From Theocolax elegans (Eukaryota; Arthropoda; Insecta; Hymenoptera; Cerocephalidae): a stretch of DNA of 64,000 nucleotides. Of this stretch, positions 18,301-31,210 are shown piece after piece. The stretch covers positions 26,072,965 to 26,136,964 of the forward strand of contig CM047431.1 of assembly GCA_026168455.1 (NCBI GenBank). The letters are read 5' to 3'. The notes under the pieces were generated by a model, which worked only from the letters and a program-made list of their open reading frames with translations, was not told the origin of the DNA and did not search any database. The position numbers and the translations under genes were made by a program. Positions within the stretch are counted from its first letter, which is position 1. Each line of letters starts with the position of its first letter.

Positions 18301-19139
18301 AACAGAAATCGGCGATATAACCATTTCGAACGTCGTTACGACGGAACCTCCGTCGGTTCGTTAATTTATCTAGTTCTTCGGGCCGACGAAAAGTCGCATC
18401 ACAATGTATAGGACTTTGTCATTGCCATTTTGGTTTCTTTCATTTCTTTGGTCTTGCTCGAAGATTTCATACGATTGGTTTGTGTCAAATTTTATAATCG
18501 TTTCATAATTTTTATGCAACTGGAAATTACTTGACGTTTCTGAGTCACTATCGGTATAATTATAAAATCTTGAATTTTTTGTGTTCGTATATTTCTATAT
18601 ATTAATTGATTTATTTGTTTGCATGTTATTTATATTTTCAAAGGGAAGAATTAATCCGTTAAATTCTAAATATTGTTCCGAATAATAGATTTCTACGAAA
18701 GAAATCGATTTCTTGTATAGGGAACGAATCGTGTACTAAATTTAGTTCCTCAGAAGATCCTTCGAAATCTATTTTAATTTCGCCACAAGTAGTCTTATAT
18801 TATTATTCGATTCGTTATTTATAAATCACACCGCGAGTTCTGAAATTATTTACCCGATCTTCCGTCTTAAATTGCTGATATGAAAATGTATTATATTATA
18901 ACAAAAGAATCATTTTTATCTCTATCTCTATTTGACAAAAATTCTGTTTGATTTTGATACTCATTCCAACCACCAAATTGTAAATTGTGGCTTATTGTAA
19001 TTACGGCTATTATCCGACCGAGTTTTTGAGCTATAAGAAACTTCGTGCTGATTTGAAACAATTGATGGCTCCATGGCTACTTTTAGAACAATGTTTGCAT
19101 ACAATCGGAAAGTTATTCGAAATATAATTTAATTTACGC
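18301..19139. other. No gene seen; AT-rich
   Basis: Leader-like GC sequence to about 18,410, then AT-rich DNA without convincing coding potential or clear repeats. It separates a plus-strand LTR remnant from a minus-strand gag remnant. Confidence 0.4.
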
Positions 19140-20621
19140 GTTTCTCAAGTTGAATTAAATGAGCCTCCACTCGGCTCGGTGTCTCCTCGTCCAGGACGCT
19201 ACAAGTAAACTCGCGCTCCACCTCAAACGCTTGTTCACGAGCCTGTTTTGTAGAAGTTGGGGTCCCTAAACGGGCACGAATTTCCTAACGAAGCCCTTTG
19301 AAAAAGAATTTTAAACAATCTCGCTTTAGTTCGAGCATGAAATGATCCGCTATTGCGACTCAACCGTCTCTGTCGGCCGCTTTAACTATTTCATTTTTTA
19401 TTTCTTGTAGTCGGTTAAAATAAGCCATGACTGTCTCATTGTTTTTCTATTTTAATTTAGCAACATCTTCCGTCCATTCGTATTATTGATCCGAAAGTGT
19501 TTTCGAAAAAATCGGATATATCTTCGATAGAATTAAAATTTTCTCCACGCGCACAAGTTAGAGCTTTGCCATATAAACGCATCCGAATAAGTTTTGTTAA
19601 TTTTTTCGCGTACTCCGACGGTAAAATTTCTTTTGCTTCATTACATTCGTCCAAATACTGCGATAAATTTATATTTTGGCCGTTAAAGTGCGGTTCAAAT
19701 CTAAAGCATTCTTTAGCGATAAACCTCGAATTTGAGACGTCATTGGTTTATTATTAATTTGTTTTTTAACTTCAATTCTATCTAATTTTTTTGGTTTCGT
19801 TCCGAATTTTGTTATTCATCCCTCTAAATTAATTTTATTAAACAATTCGTTTTTAATCTTAGAAGAGTTTGCTTGCTGTCACGCATTGCATTAGTATATT
19901 GTGAAGTTGTTTTGACGTGTCTGTCATCAATGCCTTTGCTTCCTCAGTCTCTTTTTCGGTCGGAGCAGAGAAAATATTTAACACGCCTTTAATCTTATTT
20001 ATAATGCCTTGAAAATTTGTCCCTTTTTTTATACTTTCGACGATTTTGAGTTCCTCAAAATAGAAATCTAACAACTCGTTTTTTACTTCGGTCCCAAGCC
20101 GTTTTCTTACTGAGCTTATAACGTTATCCGGTGTTAAAATCAATGGATCATATGAACGATTAGTCGTAGTTGGCGCACTAAAATTTATAGGATTATTCGC
20201 GATAAGTTCTTTTTGTTCTTCGTATTTCAATACAACGGGTTTTAAAATAAAATGTTTTAGGCGCGTGGGACTAATTATTGTATCTTCTTGCTCATTATCA
20301 CTAACTTCGGAATTAGAAAGATTGGTTGGAAGAAAGGGGTCTCTATATTCAAAATCACGAGGTATTTTTATAGATAATGAAATATTTGCTGCACTTTTTT
20401 CTAGTCTATCCTTTAAATAATTTATTTCTTTTGTTAAATTTTGCACTGCTTCCCTAGGCGTTTTAGTTAAATCAATAGTATCGAGAGTCTGAAATTTTTC
20501 ATTCTATAAATTTAATAATATATCTTTCATAGAAAATTCTAAATTCGTGTTTCTTTGTTTGTTACATTTACGTGTTTATTATATACATAACAATTAGTAT
20601 TTTTAGACGAACCTGACATTT
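19140..20621 (-). pseudogene. Decayed retrotransposon gag
   Basis: Read on the minus strand from a probable start MSGSSKNTN near 20,621, the product runs through a coiled 195-aa piece (19,859-20,446), then a piece with AKKLTKLIRMRLYGKALTCA and FNSIEDISDFFENTFG (19,457-19,654), then FKGLR, ARLGTPTSTKQAREQAFEVE and related sequence down to about 19,140. These are hallmarks of LTR-retrotransposon capsid sequence. Several stops and frame changes break it. No pol follows on the left. Confidence 0.65.
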
Positions 20622-21190
20622 TTTTTCTAAACACATTATTCCTTTAATCTTTTTTTTCTCTCAAAAATGTGAGTTTCCTGGTTGATGCACGAAATTTATT
20701 TTAATAATTGAAACAATCTCATCGTCACGTCCAGACTCGCACGAATTACTATAAAAATGTTATAAGATGGCAAATGGTTAATAAACTATTCGCGTTCCTT
20801 TCACTCTTGTTTGACTAAGACTAGCCTTACGTCTCCCGGAATATCGAGCGAAGTTATTTTGACAGTAGAAATTCAAGATAAAATGCAGGATTATAAAATA
20901 ATATTTTTTACTTCTATTAATCATGCATTATTTATTTAAATTTATTAACATAATTATATAATCTCTTTTTTTTAATGAACATATATAACTAAATTCCTCT
21001 AGCTTTTAATGAACAAAACACGCATAAAATTACAATATTTTATAAACAATTGCACAAAATCATTTAAGTTTATAAACAATTTTCATATTAAGAATATAAA
21101 CAATTACAGCATAATAAGAACATTAAAAAATTATCTCGTTTAGGGAATAAAATATACGTAATATTATTTTATTACAACCATTACTATTTA
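20622..21190. other. No gene seen; AT-rich flank
   Basis: Mostly A/T runs with TTTATAAACAATT repeats near 21,040-21,110. It borders the solo LTR on the right. Confidence 0.4.
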
Positions 21191-21194
21191 ATAT

Positions 21195-22360
21195 TGTAAC
21201 GGGGTCTGCCTCTAATTAAGACCGAAATTAGAAGCATGGCCATAGGGACCACGGTATGGGGTCTCTACCTCTCTCAATGCGGTCAATGCGACCCGCGCGT
21301 ACCGATGTGCTTACCTCGGCCGCACTGTGCAAAATCGGGCGGCTGTTGCTTGCCGTCCGGGTATGATGACACGGGGAGCACCGCACTCTCCGTCTTTTTC
21401 TCTTGGTCTTACCTTTACCTTAGCCTCCGAGTGCGTGAACTCGAGAGGCTCATTACTCGGCGTGAGTCTCGCCTCTACAAAGTGGTTTAGGGATATTCCG
21501 GATTCAATTGACAACACGACACATACATGCAAAAGTAATTAAACTCAAGTTGAAGAATTAATCATATTCGATTTATTAAATGAAATCAAAGTTACAACTA
21601 AAGAAAGTTACAAAGGAATGTAATAAGGTGTGCGGTTGTGTCGTATAGACGTTACGCGAAGTCCCGATTAGTGTCTCGTATGAAGGCGCGTCGATCCCTC
21701 GGCGGGATCGTCCTGAGCTACGGGAGTCGCCGGCCGAGTTGTCCCTTCTCCTTCGCTCTCCTTTTTCGAACGCGTTGCCTGCTGGCATCGATGATCCGCT
21801 CGCGATCACGCTGTATTGAAGTATGGGGTTTTATCCCGACTTACGCTTGATGTCGCGTCCTTACAATGTCCCGGTCACCAACTACGCCTTAGGCCTCCTA
21901 GCCGTCTGTCGGGCAGGTAGCCTTCTCGTCGAGGCAAGTACCGAGGAAAATCACAGAAGAAGAGACGGAGGAGCACGTCGCGCACCGTCTCTTTCGTGGC
22001 ACGATTCCCACACGAACCACTGCGTCGAGCCCCGCTTCCTTGGGCTCGCTGCGTTTCCTCTCGTCTACGGCGATAGCACGCGTACCCCGGGAAACGTACC
22101 GATTCTCGATCGCTCGTCTGCGTCGCGCTTGAGTTTCCTCACACGTATCGTCTATTCGCTCGTAACACGGCCCAGCTAAACCGTAGCGTTGACCGTTTTT
22201 CGCCGTACTGAATTTTCCGTGGGACATCTAGAGGTCCTCTCTCCCTCCCTTACGCATGGATCGTTGTTCGTTCGCCGCGCGAATATCATATCGAATACTC
22301 GCGTTTACTAAACGATATTAATTCAATTCAAAACGTCTTTTAATAATTAATACCGTTACA
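21195..22360 (+). repeat. Solo LTR with 4-bp target-site duplication
   Basis: Starts TGTAACGGGG and ends ACCGTTACA, giving the inverted ends TGTAACGG/CCGTTACA and the canonical TG...CA. ATAT sits immediately outside both ends (21,191-21,194 and 22,361-22,364). The inside is GC-rich, unlike the flanks, with unrelated overlapping frames on both strands, as in LTRs. No internal retroelement sequence is present, so it is a solo LTR formed by recombination. The orientation is not determined by coding. Confidence 0.65.
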
Positions 22361-22364
22361 ATAT

Positions 22365-24176
22365 ATAAAATAAGAATTATTATAAATAAATGCAGTTTAA
22401 ATTAAAAATTAATTTAAATAAACGTAGTTTATAATATGAATTATTGTCAATAAATTGCAATTCAAACAATAAATATTATAAATAAAATGCGATGAAAAAG
22501 AATCATTATAAATAAATTACAGTTCAAAACAATATTTATTGTAAATAAAATGCGATTCGTTCTGTAATTGAAATGAAACAAATTATCAGGTTTGCCTTCA
22601 CGAATATTATAAAAGCGTATAGATGGCTGAAAAGAATATACCTTAACTTCGCATATATATATATATGTATGGTGAAGAACGATGAGCTGCCTTGGATGAA
22701 GATAGCGGCGTCAAGTGAGGTTTGGTGATGTCCCGCTAGACTTGCGGCCGCTGACGTTAGATGCGTATAGGTACGGAGCTCGATGATTGCCAGATGTCGA
22801 AGTCGTAGTTCCTTGACTAAGGCTCGTAGATACAATCGATGCGTCTCGGTTCCGGAATACAAGATCTCTTTCGACTTTAAATATATATTTTTTTTAAAGT
22901 CCGAGTAGCAGAGCTTCAATCTCGGATAAAAATTAAAGAGTTGACTCGCAGAGCTTCGCCTTACAAAAGCTTTAGACGAAAAACTAGGAGTGGCTGTGAC
23001 CGTTCTGGATCCTCTTTATATACACTAAAAATATATGCATCTGTCCTTGTCTTACGCTTTACTTTATATGAAAATTGTGTAATTAGTTCTTGGTTTTTAC
23101 TGTGAATGCATCCAATTGGACCGTTAGATGTGTGTGATAAAAAAATGATCGATTCCCATGTGTTTTCTATATCGCTTCGTAGTTAATACGGAGAATTTGG
23201 TACCTTCCATCACTGCGACATTACCCAAAAAGTCGATTCTTTCTCTTGGCTATTTAGATTATTGCTTCCTTCTAATGCCGTTTCTAGTCCATGTCGCTCA
23301 TCGACGGCTTTTCTCCGAGCATTGATATTATAGTGTAATATAGAGAAACTCGTGCGCTAACACCTTTATTTTGATCTCACTATCGGCAATCCCGCTTGTT
23401 TGTGTATTGGCTTCGAATAATATTTTAAACACTACGCATCGGTCTCTTTCCATTTAAAATGTTCGTAAATTACTCTGTCCCTTAGCTCTATAAATTAGGC
23501 TTTTTATTACTGTATTTACTTAGAATCATTCTGTATCAACTTTATTTTGTTCGTTTTCTACGCCGTAATTTTATTCTATACTACGCAGTACTTTTTACGA
23601 AAAATAGTAATATAATTTTCGTCGGGACAGGACATTTTGTTCCGATTTCAAAAAATAAACTAAATAATAATTTTATAGTTTCACTTTTTGCTAAATAATA
23701 AGTAAATAAATTTCTTTTAAATACAACTGCATATTCTTTTTTTTATTAGTTGTAAATATTTTTTATAAATTTAAATATGTATTTATAACAGAGTTTTTAT
23801 TATTATTTGGTTTTTATATTGTCTAAATTGTAAATTTTCTTTCTTGTAAATCAAATAATTTTATACTTTGTGTAAAAAACCTACTAATGGATTTAGATGA
23901 AATATTTTATACAAATGTTCTAATTGCTAATTGGTGATTATATTGGTAATATATTCTTATAAACACATAGTACCAATTAAACTTATATTTTATATTCAAA
24001 ATATAGTGATTCCGACGAAGCTGTAATTGAGTAAAAATTTGAAAACGAATATAAAGTTAATTTATTTACTCATTATCAATTTTAATAACTTTTAATTTTT
24101 TATGAACATTATTCTTTTTTATTTTTGGATATAATATCTGATCGATCCATAGATGTTTATCTCGTACAGTGTTTAG
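22365..24176. other. No gene seen; AT-rich with microsatellite
   Basis: Repeated ATAAAT/TGCGAT-type sequence at 22,360-22,560 looks like diverged short tandem repeats. There is an (AT)n stretch near 22,650 and a GC-richer unassigned block at 22,670-22,900. The rest is AT-rich and without coding signal. Confidence 0.4.
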
Positions 24177-24479
24177 ATGACAAAAGTGTACACCATTAAA
24201 GTGATATCACCGGTAGTTTATTTGGTCGAGGACGAGTATACAAAAAAGCAAACTAAGGTTTTTGTTAACGTCTTGAAACGTTACGTTCTCCTGCGTTTTC
24301 CCAATCAAATGAAACAGATTACCCCTGAACGGTCCAAATCCAAGAAAACAGAATCAATTTTACAAAAATTACCCACGATACCTCCGAAGCGTGGTAGAGG
24401 TAGACCAAAGAAACTAAAACCGCAGAGCGACACTGATATAATAATTTCCCTTAAAATGAAATTAAGGTCGCGGAAATAA
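24177..24479 (+). pseudogene. Retrotransposon integrase C-terminal fragment with AT-hook-like tail
   Basis: A 100-aa frame. KVISPVVYLVEDEYTKKQTK followed by NVLKRYV matches the GPY/F module and final strand of gypsy integrases; compare the pol at 2.7-6.4 kb, EKLSPTVYVLKMD...HVSDLKRYV. The tail has an AT-hook-like PKRGRGRPKKLK, which could bind AT-rich minor groove. Nothing upstream continues pol, so it is an orphan 3' fragment. It belongs to a different family from the element at the window start. Confidence 0.55.
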
Positions 24480-24544
24480 GGAGCAATCTAGGTAATGCAA
24501 AAAAGAAAAAAATGTAAATGGAGACTAAAGGTAAGGAATGCTTT

Positions 24545-26985
24545 AGATGATTGATTGAGTGATTGAGTTTATTTTTGGCCTTTATGGGGTAGAAACCCCG
24601 TAGGCACTATTTGCGAAAAATAATAAAAATGATGGAATAAAAATCTTAAATACTATATAACAATAAAATTGCACAGATGGTAAAAGCGGTAAAACAATAG
24701 AATAAAAATAAAATATATACAAAATAAATAAATAAATACTTAAAAATAGATAACAATAGTTAAAATGTTCGCAAAATAACATGATTTTATAACTTAAATT
24801 ATATAACAAGTAAACAAATAAATAATGCGATAAAAAGTGAAGAGGCCATAATAAAGCCAATGACTTTAACCTTACAATAAAGCTAGACAATATACATGAT
24901 ATCGAAGCGTAACATGCAAAACGCGACTATGCAGCTTCGTCAAGGTGAGGAATGGACAGCAGTGTTATACTCACATTCGTGACCCGCGAAGACCAGGCTG
25001 TTTGGTCGAGCCCAAACAGATGATTGAATAGTATGATCTTGAACTTATCTATGAATGAAGGATTGAAAGTGAGTGAAGGAAAATGATTTAGGATGCGGGT
25101 AGAGGTGATAACAAATGATTTATTTAAAGCTTCTGTGCGTGGTGGAAGATACATGAGTGATTTAAGTGGATGACGAGAGGAGGAACGGGGATTTTGGCCA
25201 GGGGTATTGAGTTGGGTGAAATGGTTTGCCAGATATGATGGTGAATTATGAGCAATAATGTTATACGCTAGGGAACCAATGAGATATGAGCGTCTGAACT
25301 CGACCGACAACTAACAAAACGGGGTGACATGGTCACGTCTGGCTATGTTGCCCCATACAAATCTCACGCAAGCATTTAATTCTGGAGTTTTAGGTTTGTA
25401 GACTGGCCTACATCATTCTAGACCGCACACGCATAGTCGAAGTGGGGAAAAATAAGTGCTTCCACTAGATTCTTGCGGAGCTTTACCGATAATGCCTTAT
25501 TATAATAACGTAGCGAGTGCAAAACCCCGTGAACACGCCTAGAGATTGTTACGACTTGTTTTGACCAGTCGAGGGTAGGAGTGATCAATAATCCCAGCGA
25601 TTTTACATTTTCGTAATCCAAAAAATCATCACATAATTTAACTCTCGGAGCAGTCTTCAGGTTAATACGAGATATATAAGCCTGACTACATAGGATCATA
25701 ACCTTCGTCTTTTTTACATTCAATAAAAGGCCGTTTACCAATGTCCAATTTGCTATCGCGTTTGCATCATGAGATACGCGTTGAACACCAATATCAATGT
25801 CGGCTGGGAAAAACGAGTGATAGACCTGGGTGTCGTCGGCAAATAGCATATAATTACTATATTTGAGAACCTTAGGTAAGTCATTAATAAAGATGAAAAA
25901 TAAGACCGGACCTAAAACACTGCCCTGAGGCAACTTGCATTCACCTCGAGCCAGACAGACAGTATGCCAACCTCGTCCACAGCGGCCTGTATGTGGCCTA
26001 CAAGATATCTGTAAAACCAATTGAATACAGTGTCTGAGCAGCCAATGTCGCCTAACTTCCGGACGAGTTGATCGTGGGGAACTGTGTCAAAGGCCTTGAA
26101 GAAATCGAACAAGACTAAGATCGTGATCATTCCAGAGTCAATAGCTCTTCTTACGTCATCTAGTACCCCTAGTTTCTAAATCCCGCTTGCCTGGCTGATA
26201 ATAAATAATTAAATTCAAGGTACTTAACCACCTGATTATGCATCAATCTTTCCAACACCTTTGAGATCTCGCAAAGTTTAGCAATCGGTCTCGTATTCGA
26301 GCACGTCTCCATCCTGCTCGACTTCGCCAACGGAAACAGTACAACCCACATCCAGCAATCGGGGAACCATCCAGCGGAAAGCATACCATTAAAAAGTTCC
26401 GTTAAGGGTAGAGTGATTTGAGGTTCCAATAATTTCAGCATTTTGATCGAAATGCCGTCAACACCAGATGCCTTGGTAGAAGCTCAGAATATGGTCCGCT
26501 GTACTTTTTTAGCTGACACAGGTAGGAAAGCGAATGTAGAAGATGAGGGAAAATGACATAAATTAGACAGGATAGATGCAAATGAATGGATGGTGAGTAG
26601 TGAGGTGTGGTTAGATATGGATGCGTAATGAACGTTAAGTTGATGGGCTGAGAAATGTTTTAATGGCGATGGATTCAACTTTAAGCCAAGACCCATATTT
26701 CTGAGAAATTTCCAAGATTTAGCAGGTTCCTTCTCGTTTAAGCTTCGTTTGCAAATAGTGAAATTTGCTATAATTGATGGTATTTTTAACTTGGTTCCTC
26801 AGTAATTTGTAGGCGTTATAATCTGTGGAAGAGCCCGAACTACGAAACAGTCTAAAAGCAGCATTTCTGGAAATAATGTTAGCTCTTAACTCCTGCGTAA
26901 CCCATGGCTCCAAGAAGAACAGGACAAGATACCATCTCTGCTCACCATGCTCAGTATCCTCAAATCTAATCAACACCCCCTAGAG
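24545..26985 (-). pseudogene. Jockey-like LINE copy, decayed
   Basis: Reading leftward: an ORF2 piece with WVTQELRANIISRNAAFR (26,719-26,976), an interrupted linker, DGISIKMLKLLEPQ and the PIAKLCEISKVLERLMH region (26,169-26,460), FDFFKAFDTVPHDQL (26,090), PQGSVLGPVLFFIFINDL and MLFADDTQVYHSFF (25,840-25,930), thumb to about 25,420, then a 3' UTR ending in a TGATTGAG-type tail at 24,545. At least three frame changes break it. It is the same family as the plus-strand fragment at 15.8-17.7 kb. The 5' part is missing. Confidence 0.82.
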
Positions 26986-27033
26986 GAGGAGAAGAGGCTC
27001 TAGGAAGGAATACCTCGACCCCCCCCCCCCCAG

Positions 27034-27135
27034 AATCAGTACCGACAGGGCTGCTGGAACTGCGGTGGAACGGGCCACAACCACAGTAGCTGCCCGTCAC
27101 GAAGGGCCATATTCTGCCGAAACTGCAGATGGTGA
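27034..27135 (+). pseudogene. gag zinc-knuckle remnant
   Basis: CWNCGGTGHNHSSC followed by FCRNCRW reads as one CCHC knuckle and a broken second, then a stop. It follows a C-run (about 27,019-27,031) bordering the LINE end. A polypurine tract and LTR lie 180 bases further right, consistent with a mostly deleted retroelement. Confidence 0.5.
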
Positions 27136-27316
27136 GTATATATTTACCAGTAAGTAGAGCGCATTATGATAAATAGAGAAATAGGGAATAACACTCACAT
27201 CGCGTACACTACACAAAGATCACCTTGAATTAAGTAATAGGTTAGCTACTTTAGTTATCTTTGCGGAAACCTCCCGAAGTTATGACTGTGCGTAACTTCA
27301 GTTTGGCGGGGAGAGT

Positions 27317-28322
27317 TGTGACAAAATGATCCGACACCTGTCACAAAAACTAAAATGAAACACAAAGCAGACGATAGCGTAATCTTTACTCCTTGCTATA
27401 CCTACCTACCTGGATACCGCATACACACATACCTATTATAATTTACCCAGCAGCCCTAAACACCACAATTATCCCAACAATACCCGAACAAACTCATTCC
27501 TTCCCCGGTTTCTCACAATCCATCACCAGGATACTCCATCGAAGAGGTAGCCAACTTATTGACCTCGTTGACTAGGTCGAACACCATCAGCACTCATCCA
27601 GGAGTCCATGAAGTAATTAACTAGGTTGCCAACATGTTTTCTTTCAATGGGCAGATGCTTTGATATCTGGATATCCTTAGGGAGATGTATCGGGTGCCAG
27701 ACCTCAGGAATAGCTGCACGTATTCTGGGAAAACCCGTCATCCGTTGAGACCTTGAGGAGAGTTTCCTGTGGAAATATTGTTAAATAAAAATAAGCATAT
27801 TACTAGGGAAAAGGATAACGAGAAACAGGAAGTCAGGACAGTAAAAAAGGGAATACTAACCTTCCCAACTATAAATAAAGAAAATAGATTACAGTAATCT
27901 CCTACGGCTCAACGACTAACCTATAAATATTCCCCAGGAGCCCCAAGCCAATTCCACGGCAGGCCGGCGTCGAAGATGGTCCACCACGTCGTCGGCAACC
28001 AATTGAATCGTCATGTTGACAGAGATGGTTGCATATGGTACACTTTTCCCCTTTTCTCGTTCGCAAATCACCGGTCCGGCCGCGTGTGTGTGCGTACTTC
28101 CTTATCGCCTTCTTAGTGTTTTTGGTTCTCTCCCGCGTTTCCCCTCTTTTCCCTGCGCTACGCTAAGCGATCACGTTTTATTATTTAATTATTTGTCGCG
28201 ACTGGCACTTAAATACGGCGGTGTTTTACTTGGTGTTTTAATAAATATTACTATTAGTTTTATAAATCCCCAGCGTAATTATTTGTGTAGTCTCGCACCC
28301 TGGTCCCCAGTGCGGCATGACA
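27317..28322 (+). repeat. Probable LTR after a polypurine tract
   Basis: GGCGGGGAGAGT precedes TGTGACAAAATG. The other end is CAGTGCGGCATGACA, giving TG...CA ends about 1 kb apart. The last 100 bases resemble the end of the LTR at 53.7 kb (TCCCCAGTG near the terminus). No matching short repeat flanks it, as expected if the left side is internal sequence of the element. The frame at 27,556-27,741 (minus) is unassigned. Confidence 0.45.
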
Positions 28323-28754
28323 ATTCTTAACTTGATTTTAAGTAAAACAATGTTTTTTTATTTGTACATCGTTGCAGTTTTAAAAACTATAAGAAAAACT
28401 GGATATTTCAAATTAAAATATTTATAAACCTTTAAATGAAAAATCAGGAGGTTCTACAAAATTGAGTCAAGAAACAAAAAATAAATTATGGCTATGAGTG
28501 GTGTATATTGCACTTGCCCATTAATATCCAACGAAAACCAATACTTTGACAGAATACAAAAACTTTAATGTGCTCATTGGATGATGTCTCTGGCTTGTTT
28601 AATAATTTATAAAAAGATGGTACAAAAATAGTTAATTTTCATGTAGAAAAATTTTACAAATATTTATATAATATTTTAAATAACTACAGTGAATCGATAT
28701 ATTGGGTGATTCTAATATCGAATAAGGTATCAAAAGAGATTTGTTCTATTTGTA
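28323..28754. other. No gene seen; AT-rich
   Basis: Nothing recognisable as coding or repetitive in this stretch beyond general AT richness. Confidence 0.4.
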
Positions 28755-29220
28755 GAATCGACGGCTATTTTAATCGTTTTTATATAACTAATTCAAAGTA
28801 TCAATGTGAATAAGAAATCTTTAATAGGGAATAGTTTCTTTTATTGCGATGAACATTTTCTACATTTAAAATTTGTACGTATAATCTATATTTATTGATG
28901 GTATACGGTTCGAAAATCTTCTTTTTTGTACGTTCTACGCTTTTTTAACCGTTTTTTTGCATTAATCAGGAAAAACATCAATGTGAGTACGAAATGCTTA
29001 ATAGAAAAAAGTTTTCTATTATTGTGATGGATATATTTACATTTAAAATCTGTACGTAAAATAAAAATTTATTTAGATAATGTCTAAAATGTATCTTTTG
29101 TACTGAACTTTAGACGTGTTCATGTAAACAAAGTGTTGTACACAAAAAAGTTTTATCTTATTCTGATACAGATTTTTTACTTTTAAACTTTCACAGTACA
29201 ATTACTATTTGTTTTTGTAA
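28755..29220 (+). repeat. Diverged tandem repeats of about 170 bp
   Basis: Three successive blocks share an order of motifs: CAATGTGAATAAGAAAT/CAATGTGAGTACGAAAT, then a T-rich stretch, then TTACATTTAAAATTTGTACGT/TTTACATTTAAAATCTGTACGT. Units start near 28,755 and 28,923, with a weaker third at about 29,096. Confidence 0.5.
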
Positions 29221-29256
29221 AGTACAGAAAACGGTTAATTGCGCTATTATTGAGAC

Positions 29257-29440
29257 CTGCGATGGCTCGGTCGGTAGGGAATCGGGCTAGTAATCTGGAA
29301 GTCCCAAGTTCGAATCCTGGCCCCGGCCGATTGATACAAGCACCATGGGGGAATGTATTTTCAACAAGCGCTTTCTTAACAAAGACATCGTATGACCTCC
29401 GTCGCTGATTAGCACCGATTTGTCGGTATTAAATTGTAAA
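29257..29440 (+). mobile_element. tRNA-derived SINE
   Basis: A Pol III promoter is visible: box A in TGGCTCGGTCGGTAGG (about 29,272) and box B in GTTCGAATCCTGG (about 29,310). The anticodon-loop position reads CTAGTAA, so a threonine-type tRNA ancestor is possible. A non-tRNA body follows, ending in GCTGATTAGCACCGATTTGT. The acceptor stem does not pair, so it is not a tRNA gene. A second, partial copy lies at 53,924-54,000. Confidence 0.7.
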
Positions 29441-29607
29441 ATTTGTTACTCTTAATAATTTTTCTTTAATATTTTTTACTGAAGATATAAAAATGTCATA
29501 TGTACTTCTAAAAGGTACTACATAATTTAAAAAATAAATGTTCAAATTGTATTATTGTTTTTTTAGTTAAAACACAGTGGAATGTGTTTTAAGCTGATTA
29601 GTGTTTC

Positions 29608-29639
<32 letters not shown>

Positions 29640-31204
29640 AATAATGTCATAATACACAAAATGTTGTTAAATTTAAGATTATTAAACCTATTTTCAAATA
29701 AAGTAGTAAAAATTGTGAGGATGTCTAGTCTTGATTTCAACCTAACCTTTTCGCAATTTTTTTCATAATATATTAAATTTGAAATGTCTAAAAAAGTCAT
29801 ACGTATTTTATGTAACAAATACAAAGGCCTGAAAGAATCAGATTGATCAAAATATACAATAATAATCACCCAATTACATTCATTTTAGGTTTTGAAATGC
29901 CCTTAATATAACTTTATAATAAATTTTGTGTCAAAAACGTATCATTTCGCCTTTACATATAAAAATAATTTTATTTTATAGAATAATATATAAAAATTTA
30001 TAAAATATATATATATATATATAATTCTATAGGACCAATTTTATATAATACTTTATAATAAGTATAGAAAATCAATTTTATAAAATTTTTATAAAAATTT
30101 TATAAAATATTTTTACCTGGTAAACTTGAATACTTAAATTTACCAATAAAAATGGGTTACTTCAACTATTTTCTAATATTTAAAATAAGTAACCAAATTT
30201 TACTCAGTTTTACCATTAAAATGTTTATATTAACTGTTTATTTTGTGTCATTGCTATTTCACAGCTACTTACGGTAAGCATTATAAATAGCTACCAGGAC
30301 TATTTGGTAACTTACGATAACAAGTCTACTGTAACTAGAATTAATAGTAAATACGTTTAATGAATCGATAGGCCTGAAACGTTATGTAAACTATACAAAA
30401 AAAAATCAATATCGTTCCATTTACGGCTATTAACCACGTAGCTTGGTGACCATAATTACATTATACTGCGAAATCTGATATAAGAAAACATTTTTTTCAG
30501 CACTGTCGGGCCGAATATATCACTTTCCAGTCCTAAAATGTTATAAGTTTGTTTTCATAATGTAATCACCTATAGAAATGCTAGGGTCAGCATTAACGTT
30601 ATCGGTGTAACAAGTGGGGGTCTCCTTAGGTTCAACTCGGAGTAGTTCCGTCTCCTCTCGTGCTTTTCCACTGGCAACGGATGTAAGGGATCCGATGTCG
30701 ATGGGAAAGAACGAGAGAAGTTACGAGGAATTTATTCCACGTAACAATAAATAATAATGTAAGGATCGTCCATAATTATTGAAAATTATTAACTTTTAAA
30801 ATATAGTTTTAACAAATATTTGCCCCTTAAATTTGTTTAAATCAATTTTATTAATATGAACCGATTTCGAATATTAATAAATATTGAAATTTTGTGATTT
30901 ATGATGTTAAGAAAAGGAAATTTTTATTTATTTATTCTCAAGTTTTATCAAGAAAAAATATGCATACTGCTAGATTGCATTATAATTTTTACTAATTGTA
31001 GAGGCATATTTATTATTTGTTAAAATTTATAATAACTATTTACAAGTTATATTAATTTTAACAAATATACATAATATAACACTTGCAATTTAAAATAAAT
31101 AAAAAAAGCTATTTATAATTATAAGATGTTTTTCTTCTATTTAAAAATAAACTTGGAGCTAGAGACAGTTCTAACGTGTTTAATTAATTATAATAAAACG
31201 TTTT
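29441..31204. other. No gene seen; AT-rich with simple repeats
   Basis: Contains an (ATT)n microsatellite at about 29,608-29,636, (AT)n near 30,006, AAATTTTATAAAA palindromes at 30,060-30,105, and a GC-richer 140-bp block (about 30,607-30,745) with TGTAACA/GTAACA ends that may be LTR debris. Confidence 0.4.
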
Positions 31205-31210
31205 TTGCAG

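Noticed and set aside
21236..22227. Frames of 70-118 codons on both strands
   Set aside because: All lie inside a solo LTR with clear ends and target duplication; low stop density reflects GC content.
24582..24890. 102-codon Leu/Phe/Tyr-rich minus-strand frame
   Set aside because: It lies in the AT-rich 3' UTR of a LINE copy and resembles translated low-complexity sequence, not a membrane protein.
29272..29340. A functional threonine tRNA gene
   Set aside because: The acceptor stem does not pair and a SINE body follows; a second partial copy exists.
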